Shown here: positions 24,401-37,051 of the stretch, piece after piece
Layout: the number at the start of each line of letters is the position of its first letter
Numbering within the stretch: the stretch's first letter is position 1
Origin: Welwitschia mirabilis
Taxonomy: Eukaryota; Gnetophyta; Gnetopsida; Welwitschiales
Direction: 5' to 3'
NCBI GenBank assembly: GCA_051453625.1
Contig: JBOZIK010000001.1
Span: 196,034,993 to 196,098,992, forward strand
DNA: 64,000 bases
The notes under the pieces: model-generated
Told to the model about the DNA's origin: nothing
Seen by the model: the letters and a program-made list of their open reading frames with translations, nothing else
The model's database searches: none
Translations under genes and position numbers: made by a program

Positions 24401-25148
24401 TGTAATTTAAGGTACAACATGGCTATATTTGTACCTCTAGTTTTTATAAAAGAAATGCAACATTATCTTAGTTAATATAAAACTTACTTTTACCAATATT
24501 ATCTAGGGCTATTATTTCTAGAGTTGTTCTTCTACAACAATAATGTTGATAGAAAAAATAATAAAATTAACATGCATAAAACTACAAATAGATTTTAGAA
24601 AAGGAGGAAATCAAGAAAATGATTAAAGGAATTGTAATAGGTAAGAGTATAGAAACACACTTATCACTTGCATAACTTACTTAAATATTTCAATAGATAA
24701 ACGAACTCTATTCAAAGTTACAATGCAAATTTTTGGCCTAAAATTTAAAAATGTCCAGATTATTATGACTCAGATCATGGGAATAATCTCATTCATCACA
24801 TGAATTATGGTAAAATCTCTTTCTCACTTTGGTCTATAATAGCTTGATCACAAGCCTGATAAATAGGAAAACAAAACCCAAAAATCATCAATTGACTTCA
24901 AGCTATGAAGTCAAAATATGAACAAGAAAAACTCACACAAGAATATAAGTAATGTAGCAAATTTTTAGCTATAATCAAGTATTAAAATCATGAAATAACT
25001 TATAAGTTAGAATTATGAAAGAAATGCTACTATCATTTATTCTTAGAATAGGAATTGTAGTACATCAATAAAATAAATATAAAGTTTGATTATGGAAACA
25101 TTAAGCTAGCCTTGAAACTAGCCTATTCCCAAAGGAAGAAATTAGAAG
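24401..25148 (-). repeat. Gypsy B 5' LTR, first piece
   Basis: In plus orientation it starts TGTAATTTAAGGTAC and aligns with 14575 to about 15345 of the intact LTR. The alignment stops abruptly at 25148, where copia-2 begins, and resumes at 42876. Confidence 0.92.
25144..25148. repeat. Target-site duplication of copia-2, left copy
   Basis: AGAAG immediately left of the copia-2 LTR. The identical AGAAG lies at 42871-42875, immediately right of the other LTR. Copia elements make 5-bp duplications. Confidence 0.9.
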
Positions 25149-25338
25149 TACTAAATTTTGTATGCATAACATGGTCCTATGCCTAGGGGGATGTGAAAAC
25201 CCTGGTAAAATCCTAATGGTGTGTTTATCTTTATGAGCAAGATCTTCTTTGTAATAAGCATGGAGAATATTTTAGAGAAAGAAAATTTTTATTTTGAAAA
25301 AGTATTACTCATATTTCTTGCTCTTCTATTTCCCAACA
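25149..25338 (+). repeat. Copia-2 5' LTR
   Basis: It runs from TACTAAATTTTG to CCCAACA and pairs with 42683-42870. Matches include 'tgaaaa(c/t)cct', 'tttgtaataag', 'gagaatattttgga' and 'tttcttgctcttctattt'. The canonical TG start appears to have mutated to TA. Confidence 0.9.
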
Positions 25339-25340
25339 AA

Positions 25341-25358
25341 TGTTAGAAGAGCTTTGGA
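25341..25358 (+). promoter_or_regulatory. Decayed primer-binding site of copia-2
   Basis: TGTTAGAAGAGCTTTGG, 2 bases after the LTR, resembles the initiator tRNA-Met site TGGTATCAGAGC used by plant copia elements. Confidence 0.55.
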
Positions 25359-28300
25359 GGAGATCTTTTAGAGCTCTTTGTGGTCATCCTTAAGCTTTAG
25401 AGCTTTTGTGTTCTCTTTGAAGTTTTTTCCCCTTTTTGAGCCTTCTTCAAGGAATTATTTAACTTTTTTCTTACCCTTTTATTTCTCTCTCCTAGCTTTC
25501 TTTTTATTTTCTTCTCTTTTTTTCTAGTTTTTTGAAAGTATTTTTAACCAAATACAACTATTTTTTTTGAAAAGGGGCATTTTTTAGGGGCATATTCTTT
25601 TTTTAAGATGAAAATACTTTTCAAAGGGACATATATAGAAGCCTAGAATGTGGGAATTATTTTGATGGAGGATGGCTTAATGATTAAAGAGATAAGTTCT
25701 ATGAAACTAAAATTTTAAAGGAGGCATTTTTCTAGGGGCATTATTTTAAGTTTTTTAAAGGAATTATAAATATTTTTAAAAATAAAACATTTCTAAAGCA
25801 AATATAACTTTTTTAAAAAGGAAAAAAATTTCTTTTAAAAAAATATTTTCTTTATAGCATTCTTTAATAATAAATATAAATAATTTTTTAAAACAAGTAC
25901 TCTTTTTCATTAGGGATTTGACCCTGATTAAGGAGGGTTTTTTTAGTGTCATCCTATTGTAACCACTATGCAACTTTATGTCTTGTGCTTAATTTACATC
26001 CTTGCCCTTTTTCTTCTCTCTTGCTTATCTACCCTTGTCCTACAACTTGATCCAATGTATAGGGTCGTGAGTGCACTACTACTACTTCTTACTATTGATG
26101 CCTCCATTTTGCTTACTCTAATTAAAGTACTATTCATCTACCTTTATATAGGAAAAGGGAATCTATAATTTGTGTCTTATCTTCTCTTTGTCCATTTCAG
26201 TAGCTTCTTGAAAGCCATGTGTTTTATCTTTTACATAGTGTCTTTATTATTTCTATAGTTTTGAAGAAGCCTTCTTATGTTTTTAAAGTTCTTGAATGCT
26301 TCAAAAAGTTATTTTTATGTTGTTACTTATTTTTTGATTGTGCATTTGCTGCTTTCTAAGCAAACCATTCTACTACACTAGATTCACTGCTACACTACCA
26401 CTGCCTATGTTTACTATGCTTTAAAGAATCTTTGTTGCACTCCTATGGATTATGCATTTTTAATTAAGCACATTGCCAACTTATTGCCTTTGCCTGATTG
26501 TGCTCACGTCCATGCCTCTTATATCAACCATTTTCTGTGGTTTACCTTGCTCTATAGCCTAATCACGTTCTCTCTCTCTACCATGTTATCTGCTTGCTTT
26601 GCCCACGCACTTATGCTAATGGATTTTTCCACTTACTTGATGATCTGTGATTCATGCTTCCTCTCTCGCTTTATACTCTTACCCATCGATTCTCTTTTTT
26701 ATGTAATTGTCACTTTAGATAGTTCTTCTTTAATTTGTTACCTATTTTTTTAACCAGCCAACAAGCACTTGTTCTAGTGATGAAAGATTACATGCATTAT
26801 TTTCTAGCTTTTGCCTCTGTCTTGTGCACATGTAAAATTTTTGACTGTTACTTAGATTTTGGTTCTATTTTATAGATATGAAAATTTTCCTGAGTAATTG
26901 TTTAATGCCTAGTGCTATGCACATGTACTTTAGCTAGTAATTGTATAGATTTTAGATCTCTTTTATGAACATTTACATTTTTGTGTATTTCTTTATTTTG
27001 AGCATTTTAAGATCTATTTTGATTTTTTTGGGTAATTTTTAAACTTGTAAACCCAAAACTTACTTTTTGTCATCAAATTAAGTTGGGATGTTAAGTGAGT
27101 TAACTCGATTTGAATTATTTTGAACTATTTTCCTTATTTTTTAAGCTCATAGTTACACTCTTGTTAAATTTTTTGAGATTTTTGGCTTTTTTTTTAATAT
27201 TATAAGACAAATCTCTTTCATCATGTTAATTTGAAATGTGAAGTAAGATCTCTTGACTTGATTTTTCCCTTTCTCTTAGACTATTTTTATAATTTGGATA
27301 GATTAAGTTAACTTGGATGGTTAGCAAGATCTACTTAGCTTAACTATACCATAATTAGTTCCTTTTACTTGTGTGTTGGTATTTTGATTTTTTCTTACAT
27401 TTAATAATTTTATTTACCCTACTTAATTTAAGTAATAAAAAGGAAAATTACTTTTGATCCATTAGATATTTAACACTTTTTTACTAGCAATAAGTTTTGG
27501 TTTATAGGGGGCACGTGGAGAAAAGATCTGTATTAGGATTTATGATACCTTTTAAAGTTTATTGTGTAGTCTTAACTATCCTAACAATGAAGTTTAAACC
27601 ATATGAAAAGGCATATCTCTTTTTAGTAAAAATGTCCTAAGTGCCTCGAGGTCTAGATTCCTATGTATGCCTTAGTAATTAAGGGTATCTTAGGTAAAGG
27701 CCAAAGGCATAGTGGTAGGGTTTACTTGAACTTCATTACTAAGGAACATCAATTGAATATAGATGACCAACATCACATGATACTCTTCCTTAAGGGGGTA
27801 TATAGTTGAAATAACTAAAACTAGATAAAGACTTAGAAGTCCTACTGACATGATTCACATTTTATCTTCTTACTTCCTTTGGAGATAAGGGTATCATCAT
27901 TGAAAAGGATATGATCACTACCCAGATTTGAGAGTAGACTTTAAAATTAAACAATTTTAGAATTTTCATTACTAATAATCAATTTAGGCTCTCTATGTTA
28001 AAATATACCTTGCTCACATTAAGAAATTTTAAATAAAGTAACTTTTTTTTGTTTTACGCGCATGTAGGTTCTTACTATTAGGGGGGTCTTCTTAGTTGTT
28101 ACACTTTGAGATTGAATAGATCACTCAATTTTATAGGCTTAATTCTCTTTCATTATGATTATACCCATTTGTCATGATATTTTTGTCTCTTCACTTTTGT
28201 TGCATTGTGATATGGATAAATTGTGATATGGATAGATCATTGAAACTATGGATGAGAGAAAGATCCTTTTTCTTATGATTATATCATCTCTTAGTCCTTT

Positions 28301-28440
28301 TTTTATATTCTTTTTTAGATTTTAAAATATTTATTTGTTTAATAAATATATCATTTCTAGCCATGGATGTAAGAAAGATCCTCTGATTCTCACTTTTACC
28401 TCATAACTTGTAAATTCTCTTCTAGTTCTCATGTATTTTT
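25359..28440 (+). other. Unexplained 3.1-kb leader region of copia-2
   Basis: No gag, pol or other domain is recognisable. Three zones can be seen: a T-rich stretch (25359-25640), an A/T stretch (25640-25950), and a stretch at about 25960-26800 in which the plus strand is C-rich and G-poor, unlike its surroundings. The C-rich zone has two open plus-strand frames (25968-26168 and 26445-26753) whose translations are only hydrophobic Leu/Ser/Cys/Tyr-rich strings, a by-product of the composition. From 26800 to 28440 it returns to T-rich sequence. Near 28230-28270 and 28360-28400 a 'gat(g)agaaagatcct' phrase is repeated. It may be a long untranslated leader or a separate insertion. Confidence 0.5.
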
Positions 28441-28562
28441 CATCATTACACCATCTTCAAAAGGTAAGTTATATGGGATGCTAGACTCTTTTACACTAAC
28501 ACAATTGGTATCATATACAACATCAAAATCATTCTTTAAGATGATTAGTCAGAAGAGGTTTC
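28441..28562 (+). pseudogene. Copia-2 gag, 5' fragment
   Basis: The plus-strand stretch SSKGKLYGMLDSFTLTQLV lies immediately before gypsy C, and the gag continues after gypsy C at 38369. Assignment is by position and is weak. Confidence 0.35.
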
Positions 28563-29805
28563 TGATCATTATTTTATAATAAATTAGATTTAACTAAGTT
28601 TAAATTTAGTATTATTTTGTCCATTGGGATAGTTTTTAGAAGTTACACTAATTATTACTTAATGTAAGTTATAAATTAAAAGAAGGAAAAGAGGAAAGAG
28701 AGTTGGAAATAGTTTTAGGTGAAACTCCAACTTGGAAGAGAAGAGAAGAAAGCTAGCTCAAAGATTTCATTGATTCATTCTCTAGCAATCCTTCACTCCA
28801 ACATTGTCCAATGCTTTCCTTATAACACACTTAAAACCATTAAGTATTTTTAGCTTACAACATGGTGAAATAATCTCATTTACCATATGAGTAATGGTGA
28901 ACTCAATTGTCATTTGATCTTTGACAACTTAAATAATAATGAAATGTAAGGATCCCAAGTACTTAAAATCCATAAATTTAAAAAATAGACCAAATGATTA
29001 ACGAGTTCACTAAAATGCAATAAATCCTGATACCTAAGTTGCTACCTACGCATTTCAAATATAATATGATTCATGATTTGAAATAAAAAGCAAACAACTT
29101 TATCTATTAAGGGGAAAGCACTTTACAATAAAGGAAAATGGACTCCAAATTTCTCTAAAGTTAAGATGATAGAATAAAGGACTTAAGGCCATTTTATAGG
29201 GAGAGATAAGAATAAGGGATGATTACTAGCCCTTGGCTTATAGTATTAGGTAGATGGTTACATAATTATGAAATTAAATAGGGTAGTTTATCATCTTTTA
29301 CATTTGGTAAAGATTTGTATAATGATGCTACACTTGGCTCTTAGATACTGTAACTATTACCAATTACTGCCATCACCATGTATCTCCATCAACATCCTAC
29401 TCAGCAATGCCACATATGACTACTGCAAGTCCTCGTCATCATCACCAGGTGTCATCAAGAATGTAATTTATTTTTGATGTGGAATTTGATCAATCCCGTA
29501 GCTACATTTGTTTTATTTATCTATGACAAATTAGAAATGTAATAATTGAAGTGTTTTACCCTCAGAGGTTAGTGAAGTCCTGGATAGCAACATCAGTGTC
29601 TTAGCTTAATTAATCATTAAATGTTAGCATATCCTTTAGACTGCATTAAATACATTAAAAAATCATGGATAAATAATAAGCCCATGATTGTTGTAAAAAT
29701 CAATAAAATATATGTTTTCATGATAAAATTAAGTGTATTAATATCTTCCATTAAGGTAAATTAATAAATTAACTTAATTATAATATTAATTTTTACATTT
29801 TAACA
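28563..29805 (-). repeat. Gypsy C 3' LTR
   Basis: In plus orientation it starts TGATCATTATTTTATAATAAA and ends CATTTTAACA. It aligns throughout with 37052-38368, for example 'aattagatttaactaagttt', 'tcattgattcattctc', 'ataatctcatt(t/c)accatatgag' and 'aattaacttaatta'. A TATA-like site (minus TATAAAAT) lies at 29191-29198. Confidence 0.92.
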
Positions 29806-31199
29806 TATCCATAATTAGAATTTTACTAGTGCCTTAGTAAAAGGTTGATAATGACATGGTTAAACATAGAAAAATTATCTAAGTCAGAGTGCTTAAGTGT
29901 AAAAATGACATAAATTTGAAAAAATTTATGACTAATTTTTTGCAATTAAAGCATCTAAATGAAAACTTTCAATAATAAACAATGTAAGATTGGATTCCAT
30001 AGTCCCAATCAAAACTGAACTTAGTCCTCAAAGTGATATGGTGAAAAGTCTTAAAATCATTTTCAGAACATAGTTTAGATCACAATGAGTCTTTTTATTA
30101 TAAATCATACAAAACGATGTGGTTAAGCTAAGAAAAATAAAAAACTAACTATAGCTAAAAAACATTTTATTAAATGCTAAGTGAAAAATCAATTGATAAA
30201 AATGGTTTTGTGCCTTTATGAATTATTTTTCATGAAATGAGGGAAGTGAAGTTAAGTGAAGTGGAATGATGATGGAAATGAAAAATAAAAGTGTGTCAAA
30301 GGACTAAACTGCATAATTGATAACTAAATGGGAAAACTAGCCTAAGTTAATGGCCTTTATTATATTTTTGTATTTCTTAGTCAATCTTAAAATTAACTTA
30401 GCATAGTTTTGAGTTAATAACACATACAAATTTAAGAAATAATTAGTGAATCACAAGTATGAAAGTTAAAAGGTAATACATAAAAAACCCTCTAACTTCA
30501 TCCTTTTTGTTTCTTTATTTTCCATTTTTAGTGTATCTATCCTTAGTTAAAGCCTTTAAATCACACTGGGCATCCATTGTTATGACATCCTCATATAACA
30601 AAATTAAGCATGTTGATGTATGAAAGAGTTAGTGCTACATTTCCCATTAGCATTTATGGCTCCAATGCAATTGAATATATCATAAAATAAGTCATTAGAG
30701 CTACATGAGTAGTGAGCGTTCATAACCCAGATGTAGTTAACTAAACCTAACTAAGTAATTAATGTTATATGAATTTAGAAAATAGATATATTGTTTTTAT
30801 TTTGTTCATCTTCTCATATTCATTTCTATGCGCATGAGGGGCCATTAGTTCATTAGCCTACTCAAGACAAATCTTGTTCCCCTTAAAGAATTTAAACTTA
30901 AGGAACATATAAAAAGGTAAATTCCACCTTTTTAGCCAATTTTTTCTAAGATCAAAGACTTAAGTAAAAGTGCCTTTAATGATCATACTCAAAATAAGTG
31001 GAACTCTTCCTTAAAAACCCATAAGCATACTTAATTTTGATTATTGATTAAATGATAATGAGATAGCTTATTATTGTGTTTTTCTTTTCTAGGCCATTAA
31101 CTGGGGTTGATAAGACTCATAAATTTATAAGTCACTAGAATAGGTAGATGATAATTCTTACGTAATATTCATTGACTTGAAATTGTTGATAGTTTTTAG
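29806..31199 (-). other. Gypsy C 3' non-coding region
   Basis: No coding signal. It shares the 'ccat..cccaatcaaaa...gtcctcaaag' landmark at 29996-30040 with gypsy B, and has similar AT-rich text around 30700-31020 to gypsy B 16980-17340 (for example 'cattagagctacat...agtgag...ttcataacc'). Confidence 0.65.
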
Positions 31200-32400
31200 G
31201 ATTTTTAATGAGAAATACTCCACTAGGCAAAACCCTTTTTATTAAAAATGAACCTTTCTATTTACTGATTAGTTTGCCTAGCAGAAGATGTAATCATGAG
31301 TTGTAGAGTAAAACTAGTTCCTTCCCCTTAAAAGTTTTCTCAAGATGTGTTAATCATGAAACTTTTTCATATTTTTTTTTGTTGCTACTCATGTCTTCAT
31401 AGGAATCATTTCGGATTTTGTCGAATTCATTAAATTGCATGACCCTTTTTCTCCTTATTACATCTAAGTCTAAGTTCATGTTTTTAATCATCTAATATGC
31501 TTTGTACTTAAGTTCTATAGGTAAATGATAGGCTTTTTTATAGACTATCCTAAATGAAAACATTCTTAAGGGAGTTTTATAAGTTATGAAATAGGCCTGT
31601 AAAACATCATTAAGTTTGAAAGACCAATATTTTATTATTAAGTTTAGTATCTTCTGTAAAAGTTTTCTTAATTTTTCTATTCATAATCTTAACTTGAACA
31701 CTAGTTTAGGGGTGATAATTTATTGCTGCTTTGTGAGTAATCCCATACCTAGTGTGAATATTATTAAATATTTTATTGTAAAAATGTGTTGCTATATCAA
31801 TTATTAAAATTCATGTAAAACCAACACTTGTTAAGATGTTTTTCTTAAAGAAGTTTAGCACTGCTTGAGCCTTATTTGATCAACAAGTGCATCCCTCAAC
31901 CCATTTAGTTACATAATCAACATTAATGAGAATGTATTAATTCCTATTTAAGGATGTATAAGGGCCTTGTAAATCAATTTTCCAAATATCAAAGGGTTGA
32001 ACAACAAGAATGGAATCTAAGAACATCATTTTGTTTGTGAAATACTTTCTAATTTTTAACAATTATTACAAGATTTACAATTAAGATAGGAGTATTTAAA
32101 AATAAATGGCTAATAGAAACCATAATGAAAATTTTCCTAGTAGTTTTATTAGTCAAGTAATAACCCCCACAAAACCTCAGAATGGTAATGTTTAAGACTA
32201 TCATGTATTTTAGTTTAAGGCATGAATTTATAGATGGCTTAGTAAAAACAATACTTAAAAAGATATGGACTATCATAAAAGAAGTATTTAACCTGGCTTA
32301 AGAATCTCTTTTTGTCATTAGTGAAAAGGAATAATTTTGAATACTACATAGTTTACAATATCCATAAACCAAGGTACCTCTTTAAATGAGAAAATATATT
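31200..32400 (-). pseudogene. Gypsy C integrase
   Basis: Minus-strand frames give IFNNIHTRYGITHKAAINYHP and VQVKIMNRKIKKTF (31650-31770), the integrase core around the THK....YHP motif, and ELVLLYNS*LHLLLGKLISK (31270-31330) from the C-terminal domain. Stops and frame changes are present. It parallels gypsy B integrase block by block. Confidence 0.8.
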
Positions 32401-33700
32401 CATCAAGAAAACTCTTATTATTGGATAAAAATGTTTGCAAATCTTCTTAAGTTATTCATGAGAGGTGATCTATGACTACATTATTAAAGCCCTTTTTATT
32501 TCTAATCTCCAAGTTAAATTCTTACACAAGAATGAACTATCTGATTAGTCTTACTTTTAAATCCTTTTTAGTAAAAAAATATCCAAGGGATAAGTAATCT
32601 ATATAGATAAACACCTTAGATCCTAAAAGATATTGTCTAAATTTTTCTAAGGTAAAGACTATGGCTAGTAGCTCTTTCTCTTTAACAGTGTAGTCCAACT
32701 AAATGTTATTCAACATTTTACTAGTATAATAGATTAAGATTGGTTTTCTCTCTATTATTTGTCTTATAACAACTCCAACTACATAATCACTAACATTACA
32801 CATAAGCTTAAAAGGTAACTTCTAGTCTAGTGTTAAATGATGGAAGTAGAAGTGAATTTTTCTTTAATTTATTCAAAATCCTATTAACACTTAAATGTAT
32901 GATCAAAAAACATGTCTTTGCTTTAGATATCATATAATGGTTTATAGATTTTGCTAAAATTCTTAATGAATCTCCTGTAGTATTCTACACATTCTAGAAA
33001 GGATCTAACTTTTTTTTTTTTTTTTTTTTTTGTTTAAGGAGTTGATAGGTATGGAATTAAAGGAACTCTCTCAGGATCTACTTAGATTCCTTATTTAGAG
33101 AGGACATTTCTTAATACTATGCCTTATTTAACCATAAAGTGGCATTTTTCCTAGTTAAGCACAAGGCATTTTTCAACATATTACTTAAGGAAACATTTAA
33201 AGCTATGCAAATAGTATTTAAAAGAGCTTTCATAGATCAAGAAGTTATCTATAAAGATTTCAACACCTAAATCTAATAAATTGAAGAAAATCCTAATTGT
33301 GTAATATTGTAAAGTAGTAAGTGCATTGCATAACCCAAAAGGCATTTTTTTGTAAGAAAAAGTTTCATGAGGGTAAGTAAAGGTAGTTTTGTCTTGATAC
33401 TTAGAGGTAATTTTAGTTTTTTTATATCTAAATGCTTATCTAAGAAATAACAAAATATATTTCTTGCAAGTTATTTCAAGATTTGATCAGAGAATGGAAG
33501 AGAAAAATTATACTTTCATTTAATTTCCTATAGTCGATGCATATCCTCCATTTTTTGCTATAGTCTAAGTTGGACTTCTTCATTTACTATCTAATGTGGG
33601 ATAGACAATTCTGTTAGCTAAGAGTTTGGTTATCTTATTTTTAACTAGCTCCTTAAGGGTTCGGTTTATCCATCTTAAAGCTTCTATGGATGGCTTGATA
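32401..33700 (-). pseudogene. Gypsy C RT and RNase H
   Basis: The minus strand reads KKWRICIDYRKLNES at about 33515-33560, the opening block of Ty3/gypsy RT. At 33244-33255 the catalytic box reads FIDN rather than FxDD, so the second Asp is changed to Asn by one G-to-A transition. A run of 22 T lies at 33010-33031, in the segment after the RT where gypsy B has only CTTTTTTC. RNase H sequence follows at about 32640-32900, with frameshifts. Confidence 0.82.
33010..33031 (+). repeat. Poly-T tract (22 T)
   Basis: An uninterrupted T22 inside the gypsy C pol gene. The aligned position in gypsy B (near 19317-19324) has only six T, so the tract expanded after the families diverged. Confidence 0.95.
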
Positions 33701-33999
33701 TTCTTGTCTAAGTAAATATGGTTCATGTAGATTCTTAGTTCAATGCCCCTAATGTCTAAAAGAGCCCATCAGATTACTTGATTATGCTTTTCTAAAATAT
33801 TTAGAAACTTAGATTCTTGAGATGAGGTTAAAAAGAATTAATTACCGTAAGAAAACTAACATTTTTCCCTAATAAAACATATCTAAAATCATTTGGCAAA
33901 GGTTTAAGTTCAAGGTTAGCTTCATCCTAGGCATGATTTTTGAGCAAAATCTAAGTCATTGTTTTCAATAGAGTGAGTGGTGGTTTTTTATTCATTTAA

Positions 34000-34540
34000 A
34001 AGATTTACTATCCTATCCACGTGTTCTACCTCTTCATCATTTGGTGATAACTTCATGGCATTGAAAATGTTTAATTCTATCATCATATTATTAAAGGAGA
34101 TATTCATCAGTCCATTCCCAATTAAGGCATTTTAAGTGGCTAGAAAAGTTCTTTCTAAAATGATGAACACTAATTGATTTGATTTTTTTTCATATCTAAA
34201 ACTATAAAGTCCATTAAGAAGTAATAGCTATTAATCCTAACAATGATGTTCTCTATAACACCTAATGGTATTTTTATAGAATTGTTAACTAACTAGTGTT
34301 AGAGTTTGTATTCTTAAGGCCTTTCAAGCTTAGCTCTTTATAAGTTCCATAGAAAAGCAAGTTTACACTATCCCCTAAGTCTTTGATCAAGTTGCTTATT
34401 TCCTATGGTGATCATGATTGTAGGGAATATAGAGTTTTTATACTTAGATGGAAATTGATTCTAAAAGATTACACTTATTTGTTGCACTAGAAAGGATTTG
34501 CTCTTAACATCCATTCATCTTTTCATAATGCACATGTATT
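34000..34540 (-). pseudogene. Gypsy C aspartic protease
   Basis: At 34320-34390 the minus strand reads KDLGDSVNLLFYGTYKELSL, matching gypsy B DLGASVKLLSYGTYKKLGL. The catalytic Asp is present; the Ala two residues on is changed to Asp. Flanking frames are broken. Confidence 0.78.
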
Positions 34541-36800
34541 TGAAAAATTTCACATAGGAGGTACCTTCTAATGGCTTATAAGAGAGGGATATTTATCTTA
34601 ACTTTGTTAAAAAGCTCTGAAGCCTTTAATAATTTTTTTCATGATATTATCCTTTCTTAGCTATTAAGGCAAAGGTAGAGGTTCTTTGTATATGAGAAAT
34701 AGTTTTTCAATTTCTTTCTCCTTCTTCTTATTCCTTATAATGATTGATTTTTCTTGTATTTATTTTACAAAAGTAGATTTTCTAATTCTTTTCCACTTCT
34801 AATTGAATGGACTTTTTTTTAATGTGTTCTAGCCATTTAGTAAACTTAACTTTCTTTGGATTTGGTTAAGAACTCATGGGAAGTGTTCCTATTTTCCTTT
34901 AGTTTAGAATGAAAAGTATTTATATTTACATTTTTTTGAATTGTTGGAGAACTTAGGTAATGTATTTCTTGTTCTGTTCAAGGCTATTTGAGATGGAGGA
35001 GTGTTATTTTAGTGAGTGCTCATGGTTTTCGTTAAGTTGAACTTGGGTTTCTATGAACTTATAACCAAATCTTCAAAGGGGATGGATGAGAATGATTTTT
35101 AGTAATTGAAAGGAAAAGGGTAAGAGAATTACGATGAAAATTTATTTCTTGACTACTTAATTTGGTTATCTTATTTTCAAGAAAAATTAGGGTGATTTCT
35201 TCACCTAGGGTCATATTTGTTTTTTAGTAAGTGTTATTTTTAGGATTTTGTTGTTGCTATTATACTACATTTACTTGTTCATTAATATTATTATAAAATA
35301 AGAAAATAAAAGGGAAATTAGCTATTTCATGAGTATTAATATGGCAATGTCATGTGGTTAAGGATTCTAGTCTTCTTACTAGTTTGTATATCCTCTTATT
35401 AACCTTGAAGTTTTTAGATATCTTAAATACGCTCATGGATCTATTAGGATGATTAGATCTAGTTAGCTTAGTAGGATTTTCCTAGTTTTTTAAACTCTTA
35501 GTAATACTTTTAAGGTATTTTCAAACTTTATCTAAGGACATGTTAAGGTAGTTTCCTTTACTCATCATCTTAACTAGTTACCTTTTGTTTGTGGTTAATC
35601 CATTGTAGAAGAAACTTATTTTCCTTTCTAATTCAAATTCATGTTGAAGAAATTTTTGTAATAAGTCTTTAAATTTTTCTAGAGCTTAGAAAGATGTTTC
35701 ATGTCTCTTTTACTGGTAATTCATGATTTCCTTTCTTAAGGCATTTATTTTATAATTGAAAAAGTATTTGGAGATGAAAGCCTTATTTGGATTAGTCCAA
35801 GTTCATCCTAAAAAGGTTTTGAGGGCATATAATAAACATTTTTCCTTCTCTTTTAAAGAAAATAAAACAAGATAAACCTAAGGGCATCATAAGTGTTTTG
35901 ATATTGCGGCATAGTTGGTAAGACACATTTAAATTCCATAAGGTAAAGGTATAGATATTCAGATTCTAGGCCAAGTTGGATAGTAGAGTGTTTAAACTAT
36001 AGTTTTTAGTTTATGCATAGTAGCATGATGCAAGAAGGTATTCCTTGGTATTGTAATTGGAGGTAGTCATGAAGAGTTTGCGTAGGTTGCTTAACATTAG
36101 CTACAAAATCTTATTGTTTAACCACCTCTTGAGGGAGGTAGTAGGTAGTTAATTAGGCTAGTAATTCTTGATTAGTTGTTGCTCCATGAGAAGAGGAGAC
36201 TTGATCCTTTTAATTATCATCATGTTTTTCATTTCATCATGTGCTTCTTACATCAATCCAGGGGTTCATATTATTTAGGGGATTCCTAATTAATCTTTTG
36301 GACTCATTGCAAACCCAAGGCATACAAAGACATGTTTAGACTAGTTTCAAATTAGTTTGAAAAGGTTTTTACTAGATCCTATAATACCAAATGGTTTAAT
36401 ATATTTCACAAAAGGTTCTGGTAAAAACTCAAAGTTTTTGGGCACATAAGCTAGTGACACATATGAGGGCAAGCCTTAACACCAGTTTAGTTGTGAAGTA
36501 TAGTTTTAGGTTTTTAGAAAGTTTTATAGATCACTCATAGAAAAATTTCACTTATTAGGGTTATAGAGAAATAAACTAAAATAAAAAGCATAATCATTTA
36601 TGATCTAGCTCTTAATAAAATAATAAAGAATTTTTTAGGTATTTTAATGTTTTATTGCATAGTGAATTCACAGATAAAAAAATTAAAAATGTAGTAAATA
36701 ATAGAAAGCACATAATGTAAGTTAAAATTCTTAAGTTTTATCCTAAAGAAAACTCATAAAAAAACTATTAGAATTGTACACAAAAATAAGTTAGATAAAA
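34541..36800 (-). pseudogene. Gypsy C gag region
   Basis: At about 35575-35640 the minus strand reads RKISFFYNGLTTNKR*LVKMM, the same gag block as in gypsy B (FFYKGLSSNNRQLVEM). The remainder is frameshifted. It lies between the leader repeats and the protease. Confidence 0.65.
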
Positions 36801-36833
36801 AAATAAAAGAAAATTTCAAATTGAGTCAATTAG

Positions 36834-36962
36834 AATATCACTAGAATGACTAGTACCAATCACTAGAAAGAAAACTTAAGAAACAATAAATAAAATAAAA
36901 GAAAGATAAAGAGGATCTAGTTTGGATATTACTAGAGTGGATCAGTACCCCTCATTAAAAAA
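36834..36962 (-). repeat. Two-unit leader repeat in the gypsy C 5' leader
   Basis: Unit 1 (36834-36870) has ATCACTAG at 36837 and again at 36859, flanking a TAGTACC core. Unit 2 (36926-36962) is a diverged copy (ATATTACTAGAGTGG then CAGTACC). The TACC cores are at 36854 and 36946, 92 bp apart. From the LTR edge at 37052 they are 198 and 106 bp away; in gypsy B the distances are 201 and 108 bp. Confidence 0.8.
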
Positions 36963-37051
36963 AGAAAAACTATTTAAAAAGTTAGAAACATAAAGTAAAT
37001 GCTCTTTTCAGTTTCTACTATGCTGTTATCCCTAATAGAAGAACCAAAATT

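Noticed and set aside
26445-26753. 102-codon hydrophobic ORF as a membrane protein gene
   Set aside because: Best explained by C-rich composition; no start context, domain or second copy seen. Kept only as part of the leader finding.
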